A stretch of DNA of 6,933 nt from DATLAN01 sp035527455 (GCA_035527455.1 DATLAN010000659.1:1-6933); one strand, 5' to 3'. Shown: positions 1-6,231, counted from the first letter of the stretch. Notes: a model not told the origin generated them from the letters alone. Numbers and translations: made by a program.

Positions 1-332
1 GAAGAGAACACAGCACCCGAAACAGCGCCGTGCTGTCTGGTACCGATGGAATCGTGAAAGGAGTGGCTAAAGGCGTGCTTCGTCAACATAACGTGGCCCG
101 CTATCAAAGTCGGTAAATCTTGCTGCGGTATGTCGGCCAACCAAAAAACGTTCACTCGTTCCTGCTTAGACCACCCGAATCCTTTCCGACTAATGGCCTC
201 GATTCTTAGTTGGCGCGGTCAAAGCGGTGCGTTCGAAAAATCAACGTGCCCCAACTTGAGCTGAGTAAACCAAATATCTTTAACCGTCAAAAATCGCCCA
301 ATCCGTCAATCTATGGATGGGCCGATTCTACT

Positions 333-361
333 ATTTAAGCAAGAATTACCAGTAATGTCAA
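333..361 (-). promoter_or_regulatory. Possible sigma70-like promoter, minus strand
   Basis: On the minus strand TTGACA (361-356) is followed after 17 bases by TTAAAT (338-333), with TGC directly before the -10 element. The -35 is a perfect match, the -10 matches 4 of 6, and the TGn extension helps. Transcription would start near 326 and run toward the left edge, where a minus-strand frame is open. In AT-richer DNA such matches also arise by chance, so the call is tentative. Confidence 0.3.
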
Positions 362-786
362 CCATCCGCGACAGCAAAGAATAAAATTCTCCGCAAAACA
401 ACTCGCCGGGGGGGTAGACGACCTCGTTCGTTGATTCCGGTGTCCAATCACCCGAATCAACTGTGATCGTGGCTCCATTTGGATGTAAGCAAAAACCCCG
501 TACATTAGTTCATATTTTCTCCTCGCCCCGGCCCAAGACGCCGTTGTTCTTGGTGTTCTGGCGCCCGGCAGGTTCGCGGGTCGGTTGCCCTTTCTCGCTC
601 GATAGTTGGCCGATCCTGGGGTTCCGCCCATAGCAGGTGAGCGACTACGGCCAAGGAGAGCGGGAATCTCGACAAGCAAGCCGTCTAACTCTATGTGTAA
701 AGACGACTTAGGTACGTCCAGTGAAAAAAAACCTCCAAAATGCCCTTTCCCCCGGGTTTTTCGCGTGCAATTCCCCGCGCACGTGC

Positions 787-818
787 TATAATTCGGAAAT
801 ACGGCGCTATGGGCGCCG
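787..818 (+). promoter_or_regulatory. Possible extended -10 promoter followed by a hairpin
   Basis: A perfect TATAAT at 787-792 is preceded by TGC (784-786), an extended -10 arrangement. No good -35 is visible at the right distance. The predicted start near 799 falls just before a 6-bp perfect stem, CGGCGC (802-807) and GCGCCG (813-818), with a 5-base loop. A second hairpin, GGGCC (837-841) with GGCCC (849-853), follows, then T-rich DNA at 864-874. No open frame with a ribosome binding site follows at once. The output could be a small RNA, or nothing. Confidence 0.35.
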
Positions 819-952
819 AGTGAATAATCGCGCCAAGGGCCGGAGCGTGGCCCGTTCGTTAGCTATTTTGTTTTGCACCTCGCGCGATTTGCGGATTGGC
901 CCAGCCAAGTCATACCAACGGAGTCAACAGGATGGACGCGTTCGCTGGGGTA

Positions 953-980
953 TTGACAAAGCGTGGGTAATTGCTATGCT
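953..980 (+). promoter_or_regulatory. Strong sigma70-like promoter of the 1051 gene
   Basis: TTGACA (953-958) is a perfect -35. A 16-base spacer leads to TATGCT (975-980), which matches the -10 consensus at 4 of 6 and carries the TGn extension (TGC at 972-974). The start would lie near 987, giving a leader of about 65 bases before the ATG at 1051. This is the best promoter in the window and supports the reality of the small gene downstream. Confidence 0.65.
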
Positions 981-1050
981 TAGTAGAAGTCAAGGCATTT
1001 GCGCAGTTTGTGAGTGCATCGTTTGCGCCTAAGGGTAGGGGAAGACAACC

Positions 1051-1524
1051 ATGGAATCTGCGTCGCTCTCCAGTGGAAGGTTGATGTCCGGTTTGTTGGC
1101 GTTAGCCATTTTCACGATCGGACAAGAACAGGCAACAGGACAATCGGCCAGCGCGCCCAGACGCTCGGCGGCCATTGGAACCGACTCCTCTTCTTCTCCT
1201 TTGCAAACCGGCCGCAGGAGTTTGTGGAGCGTCCTCGGTCGTGATCAGTACGTGCAGTACGTTCGCTCGCGTGCTGTCAGAATAACGCGAACTCCTGCGG
1301 AGTCCACGGTTCGTCCCCCAACGAACACCGGCGCCGTGAACCTCTGGCGAAGACTGATGGGCGCCGCGGATTCCGACAGTTCCCCTTCCGTCGCGGCGGT
1401 GGCTGCCGACCTTCCCAGGGCCTATCCGTCGGCCGCTCGGCCGCCGAGAGTCTACAGCTTGGGCCCGCCTCCGAGACCTTGGGCAAGCCCCACCCGACCA
1501 TGGGTCGGACCGACGCTGCCGTAA
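1051..1524 (+). CDS. Small exported proline/arginine-rich protein, function unknown
   Basis: This 157-residue protein is not recognised. The N-terminus looks like a signal peptide: Arg10 is followed by a hydrophobic run (LMSGLLALAIFTI, residues 11-23) and a polar Gln/Thr/Gly stretch, so cleavage could fall around residues 28-33. The mature part is rich in Ser, Arg, Ala and Pro with no cysteines. Its last 30 residues are Pro-rich, with repeated RPW/SP and GPP units, and look disordered. The ATG at 1051 has AGGGGA at 1037-1042, 8 bases upstream, and an excellent promoter at 953-980. A later ATG at 1084 would cut into the signal peptide and has poorer spacing. The gene converges on the STN-module gene with 34 bases between the stops, which hold only a weak TGCCG/CGGCA hairpin (1538-1557). 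The odd composition leaves some risk that it is not translated. Confidence 0.6.
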   Translation: MESASLSSGRLMSGLLALAIFTIGQEQATGQSASAPRRSAAIGTDSSSSPLQTGRRSLWSVLGRDQYVQYVRSRAVRITRTPAESTVRPPTNTGAVNLWRRLMGAADSDSSPSVAAVAADLPRAYPSAARPPRVYSLGPPPRPWASPTRPWVGPTLP

Positions 1525-1558
1525 CAAGGCTGCGCACTGCCGCAAAGAAGTCCGGCAT

Positions 1559-2722
1559 TCACTTCGCCGGACCGATCTCGACTACGTTGTTCACGCGGCG
1601 ATACCGCAACGGACACGTCTTGATCACTTCGAAGAGCAACTGATCGATCGTGGCGTTCTCCACGCTCACCGAAACGCGTTGTTCCAGCGAAACGCCCGCC
1701 TCTTCCAGCGCCTTGTGGTCGATCCTCAGGTCCAGCCCCAGCTTCTCGGCAAGCGTCTGAAGAAGCTGGCCCACCGGGACGTCTTGGATCGTCAGCTTCG
1801 TGATGCGGACGTTCTCGATATTGCGTGCCGGCTGCTGCCCCGCATTCCCGGACGATGTGGACGGTGACGTGATGCGGCTGTGGTCCTCCGCCGATCCCCT
1901 GACGAACACCTGGTTGCCCACCACCTTGACTTGCGCGTCGGGAACCATCTGCAGGATCTTCTCGGCCAACGCCCGCGGATCGGCTCCGCCGGGATAGCTG
2001 CGCACCAGCGCGACGTCGTCCGGCACGGGCACCAGCGTGATCGAATCGCCCACCGGCGAGGCCTCGAACGTGAGGTCGAATTGAATCGCGAGCAACGTCA
2101 GCCGGTCGGCCAACGACAAGGGCGGCAGATCGGCGGCGGCCCAGAGATCGTGCGGCACGCGCTCGAGCCCGGCGATCTCGATACCCGCTTCGTTGCCCAG
2201 CCGCTCGAGCAGTTCCCGAGGCGTGGCAAAATCGTCCCATTTCATGCGATCCGATTCGATCAGGAACTTCCTCGCCACGAACGGCTCCAAGGCGCGGATC
2301 TCTTCCAATCGCAACGCGGCGACGGTCCGCAACCGTGAGGCAACCTCCGGCGGACCGAAATAGACGACCGACCCCAACACCGAAACGCCCAGCTTCTTCT
2401 CCAGCGCGATCTGTTGCAGAGCCGTGAGGAGTTGTACGTTGCTCAGTTGCAGCTCGAGCTTCTGCCCCGGGTCGACCCGTCGGTCGAGCAGGATCGCCAC
2501 GCGTTGGGCTCGCGAAAGCGTGTCCAGCGCCTGACGCAACGTCTGTCCCGACCATACGACGTTATCGACCGGCTGAGCGAGTTGCTTGGCCAGGCCCACG
2601 CCGGTCAGCCAATCGGCGGCCTCCGTCGCATCTTCGCCAAACCCCCACAGCAGAAACCAAAACGCCAGTGTCAGGAAGGGTTTCTGCAGCACGCGTCCGC
2701 CTCGGGTATCAGCCCATCTCAC
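1559..2722 (-). CDS. Exported protein with three STN-like modules, no secretin pore
   Basis: This 387-residue exported protein has a signal peptide (hydrophobic core FLTLAFWFLLWGF, residues 16-28; likely cut near Ala35-Ala36). Three segments show the beta-alpha-beta pattern of STN modules, each with 'L..L....G' helices and a paired 'V.....N..I..LL' helix: residues about 57-125, 160-234 and 305-387. The third is clearest (DVPVGQLLQTLAEKLGLDLR, then SVSVENATIDQLLFEVI). Residues about 240-284 resemble a secretin N-type ring module, with a 'VVGNQVFVRG' strand. In known families these modules form periplasmic rings of secretins or the signalling plug of TonB receptors. Here no beta-barrel or pore domain follows, so a periplasmic adaptor or scaffold role is an inference. 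The GTG start is decided by GGAGG at 2735-2731, 8 bases upstream. A GTG at 2692 is possible but has a poorer site. The gene is divergent from the TPR gene. Confidence 0.85.
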   Translation of the reverse strand: MRWADTRGGRVLQKPFLTLAFWFLLWGFGEDATEAADWLTGVGLAKQLAQPVDNVVWSGQTLRQALDTLSRAQRVAILLDRRVDPGQKLELQLSNVQLLTALQQIALEKKLGVSVLGSVVYFGPPEVASRLRTVAALRLEEIRALEPFVARKFLIESDRMKWDDFATPRELLERLGNEAGIEIAGLERVPHDLWAAADLPPLSLADRLTLLAIQFDLTFEASPVGDSITLVPVPDDVALVRSYPGGADPRALAEKILQMVPDAQVKVVGNQVFVRGSAEDHSRITSPSTSSGNAGQQPARNIENVRITKLTIQDVPVGQLLQTLAEKLGLDLRIDHKALEEAGVSLEQRVSVSVENATIDQLLFEVIKTCPLRYRRVNNVVEIGPAK

Positions 2723-2837
2723 CGGTTCGGCCTCCAGTTCGGGTGCAACCAGCGGACCAATTCAACCTGTATTCCATTGTCCGCAAAATCGACGGAATCG
2801 AAAAGGGCAAAAAGCCGGCCGACAGAGCGTTTTTTCG

Positions 2838-2867
2838 TTGATCGATCACCCAGGTTGTGATTACAAT
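2838..2867 (+). promoter_or_regulatory. Likely promoter of the HEAT/TPR gene
   Basis: TTGATC (2838-2843) and TACAAT (2862-2867) are spaced by 18 bases, giving a start near 2874 and a leader of about 42 bases before the GTG at 2916. The -35 overlaps a perfect 10-base palindrome, TGATCGATCA (2839-2848), which could be an operator or chance. A start here would exclude in-frame codons upstream of 2874 from the protein, in agreement with the chosen GTG. Confidence 0.4.
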
Positions 2868-2915
2868 CAAAGGAAGACGCACCCGTGCATTGTGCCACCT
2901 GCAGGAGTTGCCGGC

Positions 2916-3581
2916 GTGGATAGCCAAGGTTCTCGCACCCCCTTTCTGACCGTTCTCTACCAACAGTACCTGGACCATCAGGACTCGGCCGGCTTCATCA
3001 GCAAGGTGGCGAAGTGCTACACCCAGGGGACCCTCCAGCGATTGGCGGAGGGTCACGACCGCCAGACCCGCCGGGCGGCCGTGTTGGCGCTGGGATTCAT
3101 CGCCGACTACAGTGCGAATCATACGATGGGCCGCGCGCTGTTGGACGGCGACCGCACCGTCCGCATGATTGCCGAGAACGGCATCCGAGCCGTCTGGGCC
3201 CGTGCCGGCAATGAAGAGGAACGCCAGCAGTTGGCCATCGCCATCCGCCTCAACGCCGCCCGACAGTACGAGGAAACGATCCGGCGGACCAGCGAGTTGA
3301 TCGAGCGGGCACCGTGGTTTGCCGAGGCCTGGAACCAGCGGGCGATCGCCCGATTCAATCTCGGCAAGTTCGCCGATTCGATTCGCGACTGCCACCAGGC
3401 CCTGGAGATCAACCCCTATCACTTCGTCGCGGCCGCCAGCATGGGCCAGGCGTACGTGGAGTTGGAGAACCATATTTCCGCGTTGGAGAGTTTCCGCCGC
3501 GCGTTGCGTCTGAATCCCGACCTCGAAGGCGTCCGCGCCCAAGTCGTCCGCCTGGCCCGCATGGTCGAGGACAATCGGTAG
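2916..3581 (+). CDS. HEAT-like plus TPR protein, cytoplasmic scaffold
   Basis: This 221-residue protein has no signal peptide or membrane segment. Residues about 48-97 form a HEAT/armadillo-like helical pair (RRAAVLALGFIAD, then RTVRMIAENGIRAVWARAG). Residues about 113-204 carry TPR repeats: a first at 113-131, a canonical one with W139-N140, A143, G150, A162-L163 and N166-P167, and another with G177, Y180, A189, F193, A196-L197 and N200-P201. Both families bind other proteins. The partner is unknown. The frame stays open upstream to 2586, but that part lies antisense to the STN gene. AGGAG at 2903-2907 lies 8 bases before GTG 2916, which fixes the start. An in-frame GTG at 2892 lacks such a site. 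The last 71 bases recur at 6161-6231. The stop lies 10 bases from the convergent stop at 3592. Confidence 0.88.
   Translation: MDSQGSRTPFLTVLYQQYLDHQDSAGFISKVAKCYTQGTLQRLAEGHDRQTRRAAVLALGFIADYSANHTMGRALLDGDRTVRMIAENGIRAVWARAGNEEERQQLAIAIRLNAARQYEETIRRTSELIERAPWFAEAWNQRAIARFNLGKFADSIRDCHQALEINPYHFVAAASMGQAYVELENHISALESFRRALRLNPDLEGVRAQVVRLARMVEDNR
3511..3581 (+). repeat. Copy 1 of a 71-base duplicated TPR gene 3' end
   Basis: This segment encodes the last 22 residues (NPDLEGVRAQ through RMVEDNR) and the TAG stop of the TPR protein. It matches 6161-6231 at 67 of 71 positions without gaps, in the same orientation. The four differences are at 3545, 3560, 3569 and 3578. Three are silent and one changes Glu218 to Asp. 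Similarity drops sharply on both sides. Confidence 0.9.
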
Positions 3582-3591
3582 CCCGCTTTAC

Positions 3592-4008
3592 TCAGTCACT
3601 AACACCGATCACTTTGGGCGAGTCTTTCCTGACGTAGATATCGATGTGCTCGTCATCTCCGGCAATCGTGATCCGGAAAACATCGTATTTCGGGAAGACC
3701 TTCCGATCCAGTTCGGGCGCATTCGCGGGAATGCTGACGGTGTATTCCGGCACCTTTCGCTTGCCTTTCATCTCCACGACTTCCTGGTGCTTCTTTTCAA
3801 CCTCCTCCTTGGTTTGGAGGACTTGCTTGCGGTCGAACGAGAACGGTGCCGCAACCAAGGCATTGACCCCTTCGATGTCGCCTTTCATCAGGGCTTCGAA
3901 GTAGGCGGTGGCGATGTCTCTTCCGGTAGGCCGTGCCTGTTTCGGCTCGGCTCCACTGATGGCGCCCAGCGCCGCGAACAACATGGCAACGATCAGTAGA
4001 TTCTTCAT
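3592..4008 (-). CDS. Small exported NTF2/SnoaL-like protein
   Basis: This 138-residue protein has a signal peptide (MKNLLIVAMLFAALGAISGA, cut probably after Ala20). The mature part begins with a helix pattern, TGRDIATAYFEALMKGDIEGVNALVAAPFSF (in short runs: ATAYFEALMKGD at 33-44, then L51-V52 and the PFSFD strand at 55-59), typical of the NTF2/SnoaL-like fold. A charged helix (residues 66-82) and beta strands follow (PEYTVSIPA, YDVFRITIAG, EHIDIYVRKD). No catalytic residue set is evident, so a ligand-binding or stress role is only a guess. ATG 4008 has AGGA (4020-4017) 8 bases upstream. A GTG at 4023 overlapping the preceding gene's stop would add five residues and lacks a comparable site. 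It lies 11 bases after the exported HEAT-like gene, almost certainly in the same transcript. Confidence 0.82.
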   Translation of the reverse strand: MKNLLIVAMLFAALGAISGAEPKQARPTGRDIATAYFEALMKGDIEGVNALVAAPFSFDRKQVLQTKEEVEKKHQEVVEMKGKRKVPEYTVSIPANAPELDRKVFPKYDVFRITIAGDDEHIDIYVRKDSPKVIGVSD

Positions 4009-4019
4009 AACACGTGTCC

Positions 4020-5603
4020 TCACTTGCCGCGTTCGAGTAAAAAAAGCGCCGGTTCGGAATGCCAGTTCCGGACGTTATCTTTTCCCACGACGCCCTCCAC
4101 GGTGAACCGCCATTGGCCTTCGGCCAGCAAGTCGGCTGGCACTTCGACCGAAATCACGCCCTGGTGGTTCGACCAACCCTGTTTCCAGATATCCTTTGGG
4201 TAGGAAACAGGTAGCGGCATTGAACGCCGCTCTTTTGCTTCGTTGTTGTCCCCAAGCCGCTCCATGATCAGCGTTGGTTGCTCGGCGATGATCTTCATCC
4301 CCAGCCCAAGGCTGATCGCCTGGAAGGCGATCGTCTCGCGTCCGTAGTTCGTGTTCCGGTTGAAGCTGTGGAGCACGACGAGGAGGCCGTCGGGGTTGCC
4401 GGAGGCCCTCTGCCACAGGTCCTCCTTGCCGAGACGCAAGACGATTTCGGCCATCTCGTTCCGCTCATTGCCGGGCAGTTCCTTGGCGTAAGCTTCGATC
4501 AGGACCGGCAGGGCCGCATCCGTGTCGCGGTCGGGCATGTTCCCATCGCGAGGGCTGCTCGCATCGGCCAGCACCTTCGCCGCCAACCCGCGGACCTCTC
4601 GATCGGGGGCCTTCAACAGGGGACTTATCTGGCGGATGATTCCGGCCTGTTCGTCGGGCGTGATGTCTGCCAGGTTCGGATGCTGCTGTTGTTGCCATCC
4701 AGCCCAGCACGATCCGCGAAGACGATAGAGGGCCATCTTCCGGTCGGCCAACGGCTGCTTGGGATCGAGGATCACCCCCAAGAGAAGCTTGCGTCCCGCA
4801 GGGGAGGCGAACGTCGGCGTGCTCGTGCTCAGTCCGGGGCCGGACTGGCCGGCGATATCGCGGGCCAGTTTCAATGCCCGCCAGCCGTCATCCGCCCGGC
4901 ATGTACCCATGATCCAGTTGAAGGGCTCCCATTCCAGTTCGGCCCAGCCCGGCTTGTCGCTGGCCTCGCCGCCAACAGGCAAAAACAGCCGTCCCGTGAA
5001 CTCGCCGCGGTGCTTCTCGATCCAAGCGAAGATCGCCCGGTTCCGCTCGGCCAGATCCGGGATGTCTTTCAGCGCCATGGCCTCGGCCACCTTCGGCAGG
5101 TCTGAGCGGACGCCGGCAATCAGCTTGTCCCAGTCCGCGCCCTTTTCGGGGATAAGGTGCAAAAGGCCGGGATTCGTCAGTTGTTCCGGCCGCAAGACGT
5201 TCTTTTCCGCGTCGAGGCATCGCATCCCCGACAACAACAGGTCGAACACCCCGGGCTTTGCATCCGCACCCTCCGGCCGATTGAGGAACAATACCGCCTG
5301 GACGATGCGAGGGGTTTTCGCCTGGGGCTGGCCCTGTGACCAGGCCGGAGGGCCCAATTGATATAGGTCCATCCGCCGCACGGCGATCGTCGTGCCGGCC
5401 TGGATCGCCGGCCCCTTGAGAACCTCGATCACCTTGAATGCTTGCTCCTCGCCTTCGAGCTTCGCCGGCTCGGCCGGCTCGGCCAGCACAATCGTCGACG
5501 ATTGGATAACGAGACTGCGGATCGGAAAGCTCGGCAGGGGCGCCGCCCGCGCGGCGGCAACGATCAGCAACATGCCACTCAGACAAAGGCTAACGGTTCG
5601 CAT
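4020..5603 (-). CDS. Exported protein with an N-terminal beta domain and HEAT-like repeats
   Basis: This 527-residue exported protein is not recognised by name. The signal peptide is residues 1-20 (LCLSGMLLIVAAARA, then APLPSF). Residues about 28-110 resemble a bacterial exported beta domain with the pattern 'S.IVLAEPAE ... AFKVIEVLKGP ... FLNRPEG'. Residues about 270-395 contain HEAT-like helical pairs (ADRKMALYRLRG; PLLKAPDREVRGLAAKVLAD; NEMAEIVLRLGK). Residues about 460-525 look beta-rich (GVISVEVPADLL, GQWRFTVEGVVG) and could be a sandwich domain. The only cysteines are Cys7 in the signal peptide and Cys129, Cys235 and Cys299, and no enzymatic motif is seen. The role is probably protein or surface binding outside the cytoplasm (inference). 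AAGGAG at 5616-5611, 7 bases upstream, supports the ATG at 5603. It is the first gene of a two-gene unit with the NTF2-like gene. Confidence 0.88.
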   Translation of the reverse strand: MRTVSLCLSGMLLIVAAARAAPLPSFPIRSLVIQSSTIVLAEPAEPAKLEGEEQAFKVIEVLKGPAIQAGTTIAVRRMDLYQLGPPAWSQGQPQAKTPRIVQAVLFLNRPEGADAKPGVFDLLLSGMRCLDAEKNVLRPEQLTNPGLLHLIPEKGADWDKLIAGVRSDLPKVAEAMALKDIPDLAERNRAIFAWIEKHRGEFTGRLFLPVGGEASDKPGWAELEWEPFNWIMGTCRADDGWRALKLARDIAGQSGPGLSTSTPTFASPAGRKLLLGVILDPKQPLADRKMALYRLRGSCWAGWQQQQHPNLADITPDEQAGIIRQISPLLKAPDREVRGLAAKVLADASSPRDGNMPDRDTDAALPVLIEAYAKELPGNERNEMAEIVLRLGKEDLWQRASGNPDGLLVVLHSFNRNTNYGRETIAFQAISLGLGMKIIAEQPTLIMERLGDNNEAKERRSMPLPVSYPKDIWKQGWSNHQGVISVEVPADLLAEGQWRFTVEGVVGKDNVRNWHSEPALFLLERGK

Positions 5604-5642
5604 CGCTTCTCTCCTTGCAACAACTGGACTTTTGCATTTTGG

Positions 5643-5670
5643 CCCCCTCTCTTTGGGAGAGGGTTAGGCG
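5643..5670. repeat. Interspersed hairpin repeat upstream of the 5603 gene
   Basis: CCCTCTC (5645-5651) and GAGAGGG (5657-5663) form a perfect 7-bp stem around TTTGG, followed by TTAGG. This matches from memory a short repeat scattered through many bacterial genomes, whose plus-strand translation gives the familiar spurious peptide SLWERVR (present here at about 5650-5670). It lies in the leader region of the 5603 gene, so it may also form an RNA hairpin there. Copy number in this genome is unknown. Confidence 0.5.
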
Positions 5671-5771
5671 ACAAGCAAGCATGGCGTACATTCACCATAC
5701 AGAAGGGGCGGCACCCCCCCGTGGGACGCACAGAGTATACCGCCGGTTACTTCTCAGACGACAGGAAGCGC

Positions 5772-5785
5772 CAAGAAGTTTCTTG
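5772..5785. promoter_or_regulatory. Operator-like 14-base palindrome
   Basis: CAAGAA-GT-TTCTTG is a perfect 6-2-6 inverted repeat. The 2-base centre is too short for an RNA hairpin, so a dimeric regulator site is the natural reading. It lies 44 bases before the GTG of the uncertain ORF at 5830 and about 170 bases upstream of the divergent 5603 gene. It may be a chance palindrome. Confidence 0.25.
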
Positions 5786-5791
5786 AGGGGT

Positions 5792-5822
5792 AGACTCTGG
5801 GAGGCCAAAGACTGTGGGAGGC
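5792..5822 (+). repeat. Two-copy tandem repeat, period 17
   Basis: The units AGACTCTGGGAGGC (5792-5805) and AGACTGTGGGAGGC (5809-5822) differ at one of 14 bases. The GGGAGG of the second copy (5816-5821) sits 8 bases before GTG 5830 and would act as its ribosome binding site. The good-looking site may therefore be a by-product of the repeat. Confidence 0.55.
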
Positions 5823-5829
5823 GTCTGCG

Positions 5830-6231
5830 GTGACGGAAAAGGAAAAGGTGTCAGGAACCGTTTCTGGGCTCCTTGGGACGTCTTTGGGGGCGAAGGGTGC
5901 TTTCCGGGCCCAACCGGCGCACTATCCGGTCGCTCCGGGATGGGTCGCCGAATGGGAGAAAGAAAAAGGGGCGGGAGTCTTAAATCGACGCGAACGTCTG
6001 GAAGTCTCGCTGCTTGCGGAGAACCCGAGCCCGCCCCACGGCCCGATTGAGCCCACGGTACGCAAACCCTCCGCCGGCAATTCGCAGTCGTCGCAGTATG
6101 CCCGGAAACTACCGCACGCCTCCCCTTCCGCCAAGAACAAAGACTCCCGACGCCCTTTTTTGAATCCCGACCTCGAAGGCGTCCGCGCCCAAGTTGTCCG
6201 CCTGGCCCGGATGGTCGACGACAATCGCTAG
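5830..6231 (+). CDS. Uncertain chimeric ORF ending in a copied TPR tail
   Basis: This is a 133-codon frame with a GTG start and GGGAGG 8 bases upstream. The product is not recognised. Residues 1-108 are polar, rich in Pro, Ser, Lys and Arg, with no signal peptide, membrane segment or known motif. The last 23 residues (LNPDLEGVRA through RMVDDNR) reproduce the end of the TPR protein at 2916-3581, in frame and with the same TAG stop. The first codons overlap a REP-like palindrome (5843-5863), and the ribosome binding site lies in a tandem repeat. It may be a remnant of a TPR paralogue fused to unrelated DNA, a new chimeric gene, or an untranslated frame kept open by high GC. Three silent changes out of four in the shared tail show that the donor copy evolved as coding sequence, not that this ORF is translated. 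Confidence 0.3.
   Translation: MTEKEKVSGTVSGLLGTSLGAKGAFRAQPAHYPVAPGWVAEWEKEKGAGVLNRRERLEVSLLAENPSPPHGPIEPTVRKPSAGNSQSSQYARKLPHASPSAKNKDSRRPFLNPDLEGVRAQVVRLARMVDDNR
5843..5863. repeat. REP-like palindromic motif
   Basis: AAAAGGT (5843-5849) and ACCGTTT (5857-5863) pair at 6 of 7 positions around GTCAGGA. The form 'AAAAGGTGTCAGGAACC' resembles short palindromes spread by REP-associated (IS200/Y1-type) transposases in many genomes. No transposase gene is in the window, and the family name is from memory. Confidence 0.35.
6161..6231 (+). repeat. Copy 2 of the 71-base duplicated TPR gene 3' end
   Basis: This segment is identical to 3511-3581 except at 6195 (T for C), 6210 (G for C), 6219 (C for G) and 6228 (C for G). 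Only 6219 changes the protein, Glu to Asp. Upstream the sequence becomes unrelated apart from a possible faint trace of the preceding residues (SRRPFL against FRRALRL). Here the segment forms the end of the uncertain ORF at 5830. Confidence 0.9.

Larger units (their letters stand above)
1..952. other. Gene-poor, AT-richer stretch with no convincing gene
   Basis: No reading frame here combines a usable start, ribosome binding site and protein-like composition. Positions 241-360 are about 41% GC by hand count, far below the coding regions to the right. Weak signals are present. A minus-strand frame is open from the stop near 221-219 to the left edge. AGGAG at 523-519 (minus) precedes an ATG-AAC-TAA-TG start/stop overlap that opens a 56-codon frame ending at 335. 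An A-run/T-run pair at 727-733 and 755-761 could form a loose 7-bp stem. A GGGCC/GGCCC hairpin lies at 837-853. I do not call any of these a gene. The stretch may be a true intergenic spacer or a decayed gene. Confidence 0.6.

Noticed and set aside
335..679. Minus-strand frame of 114 codons, and its sub-frame from ATG 505
   Set aside because: The long form has no ribosome binding site. The short form has AGGAG but 13 bases away, with an ATG-AAC-TAA stop in between. The composition is not protein-like apart from a hydrophobic end.
670..681. 12-base exact repeat CGACAAGCAAGC, also at 5669-5680
   Set aside because: One or two 12-base matches are expected by chance in a window of this length, and the flanks do not match.
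820..1032. Plus-strand frame with a GTG start at 820
   Set aside because: No ribosome binding site, the strong promoter at 953-980 lies inside it, and the product lacks recognisable features.
1452..2555. Long minus-strand frame of 367 codons
   Set aside because: It overlaps the STN-module gene in another frame. Its product is Arg/Gly/Ala-rich without folds or motifs, a usual shadow in high-GC DNA. The 1559-2722 frame has a signal peptide, a ribosome binding site and recognisable modules.
2586..2915. N-terminal extension of the TPR protein upstream to 2586
   Set aside because: This part overlaps the 5' end of the divergent STN gene, has unfolded composition, and lies upstream of the likely promoter. 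GTG 2916 has AGGAG at ideal spacing.
2709..3542. Minus-strand frame of 277 codons
   Set aside because: Antisense shadow of the HEAT/TPR gene, with no ribosome binding site and no recognisable features.
4278..5105. Plus-strand frame of 275 codons
   Set aside because: Antisense shadow of the exported HEAT-like gene. The composition is that of a reverse-complemented GC-rich gene.
5615..5833. Plus-strand frame containing SLWERVR
   Set aside because: The peptide is the known translation of an interspersed hairpin repeat and the rest has no protein features.
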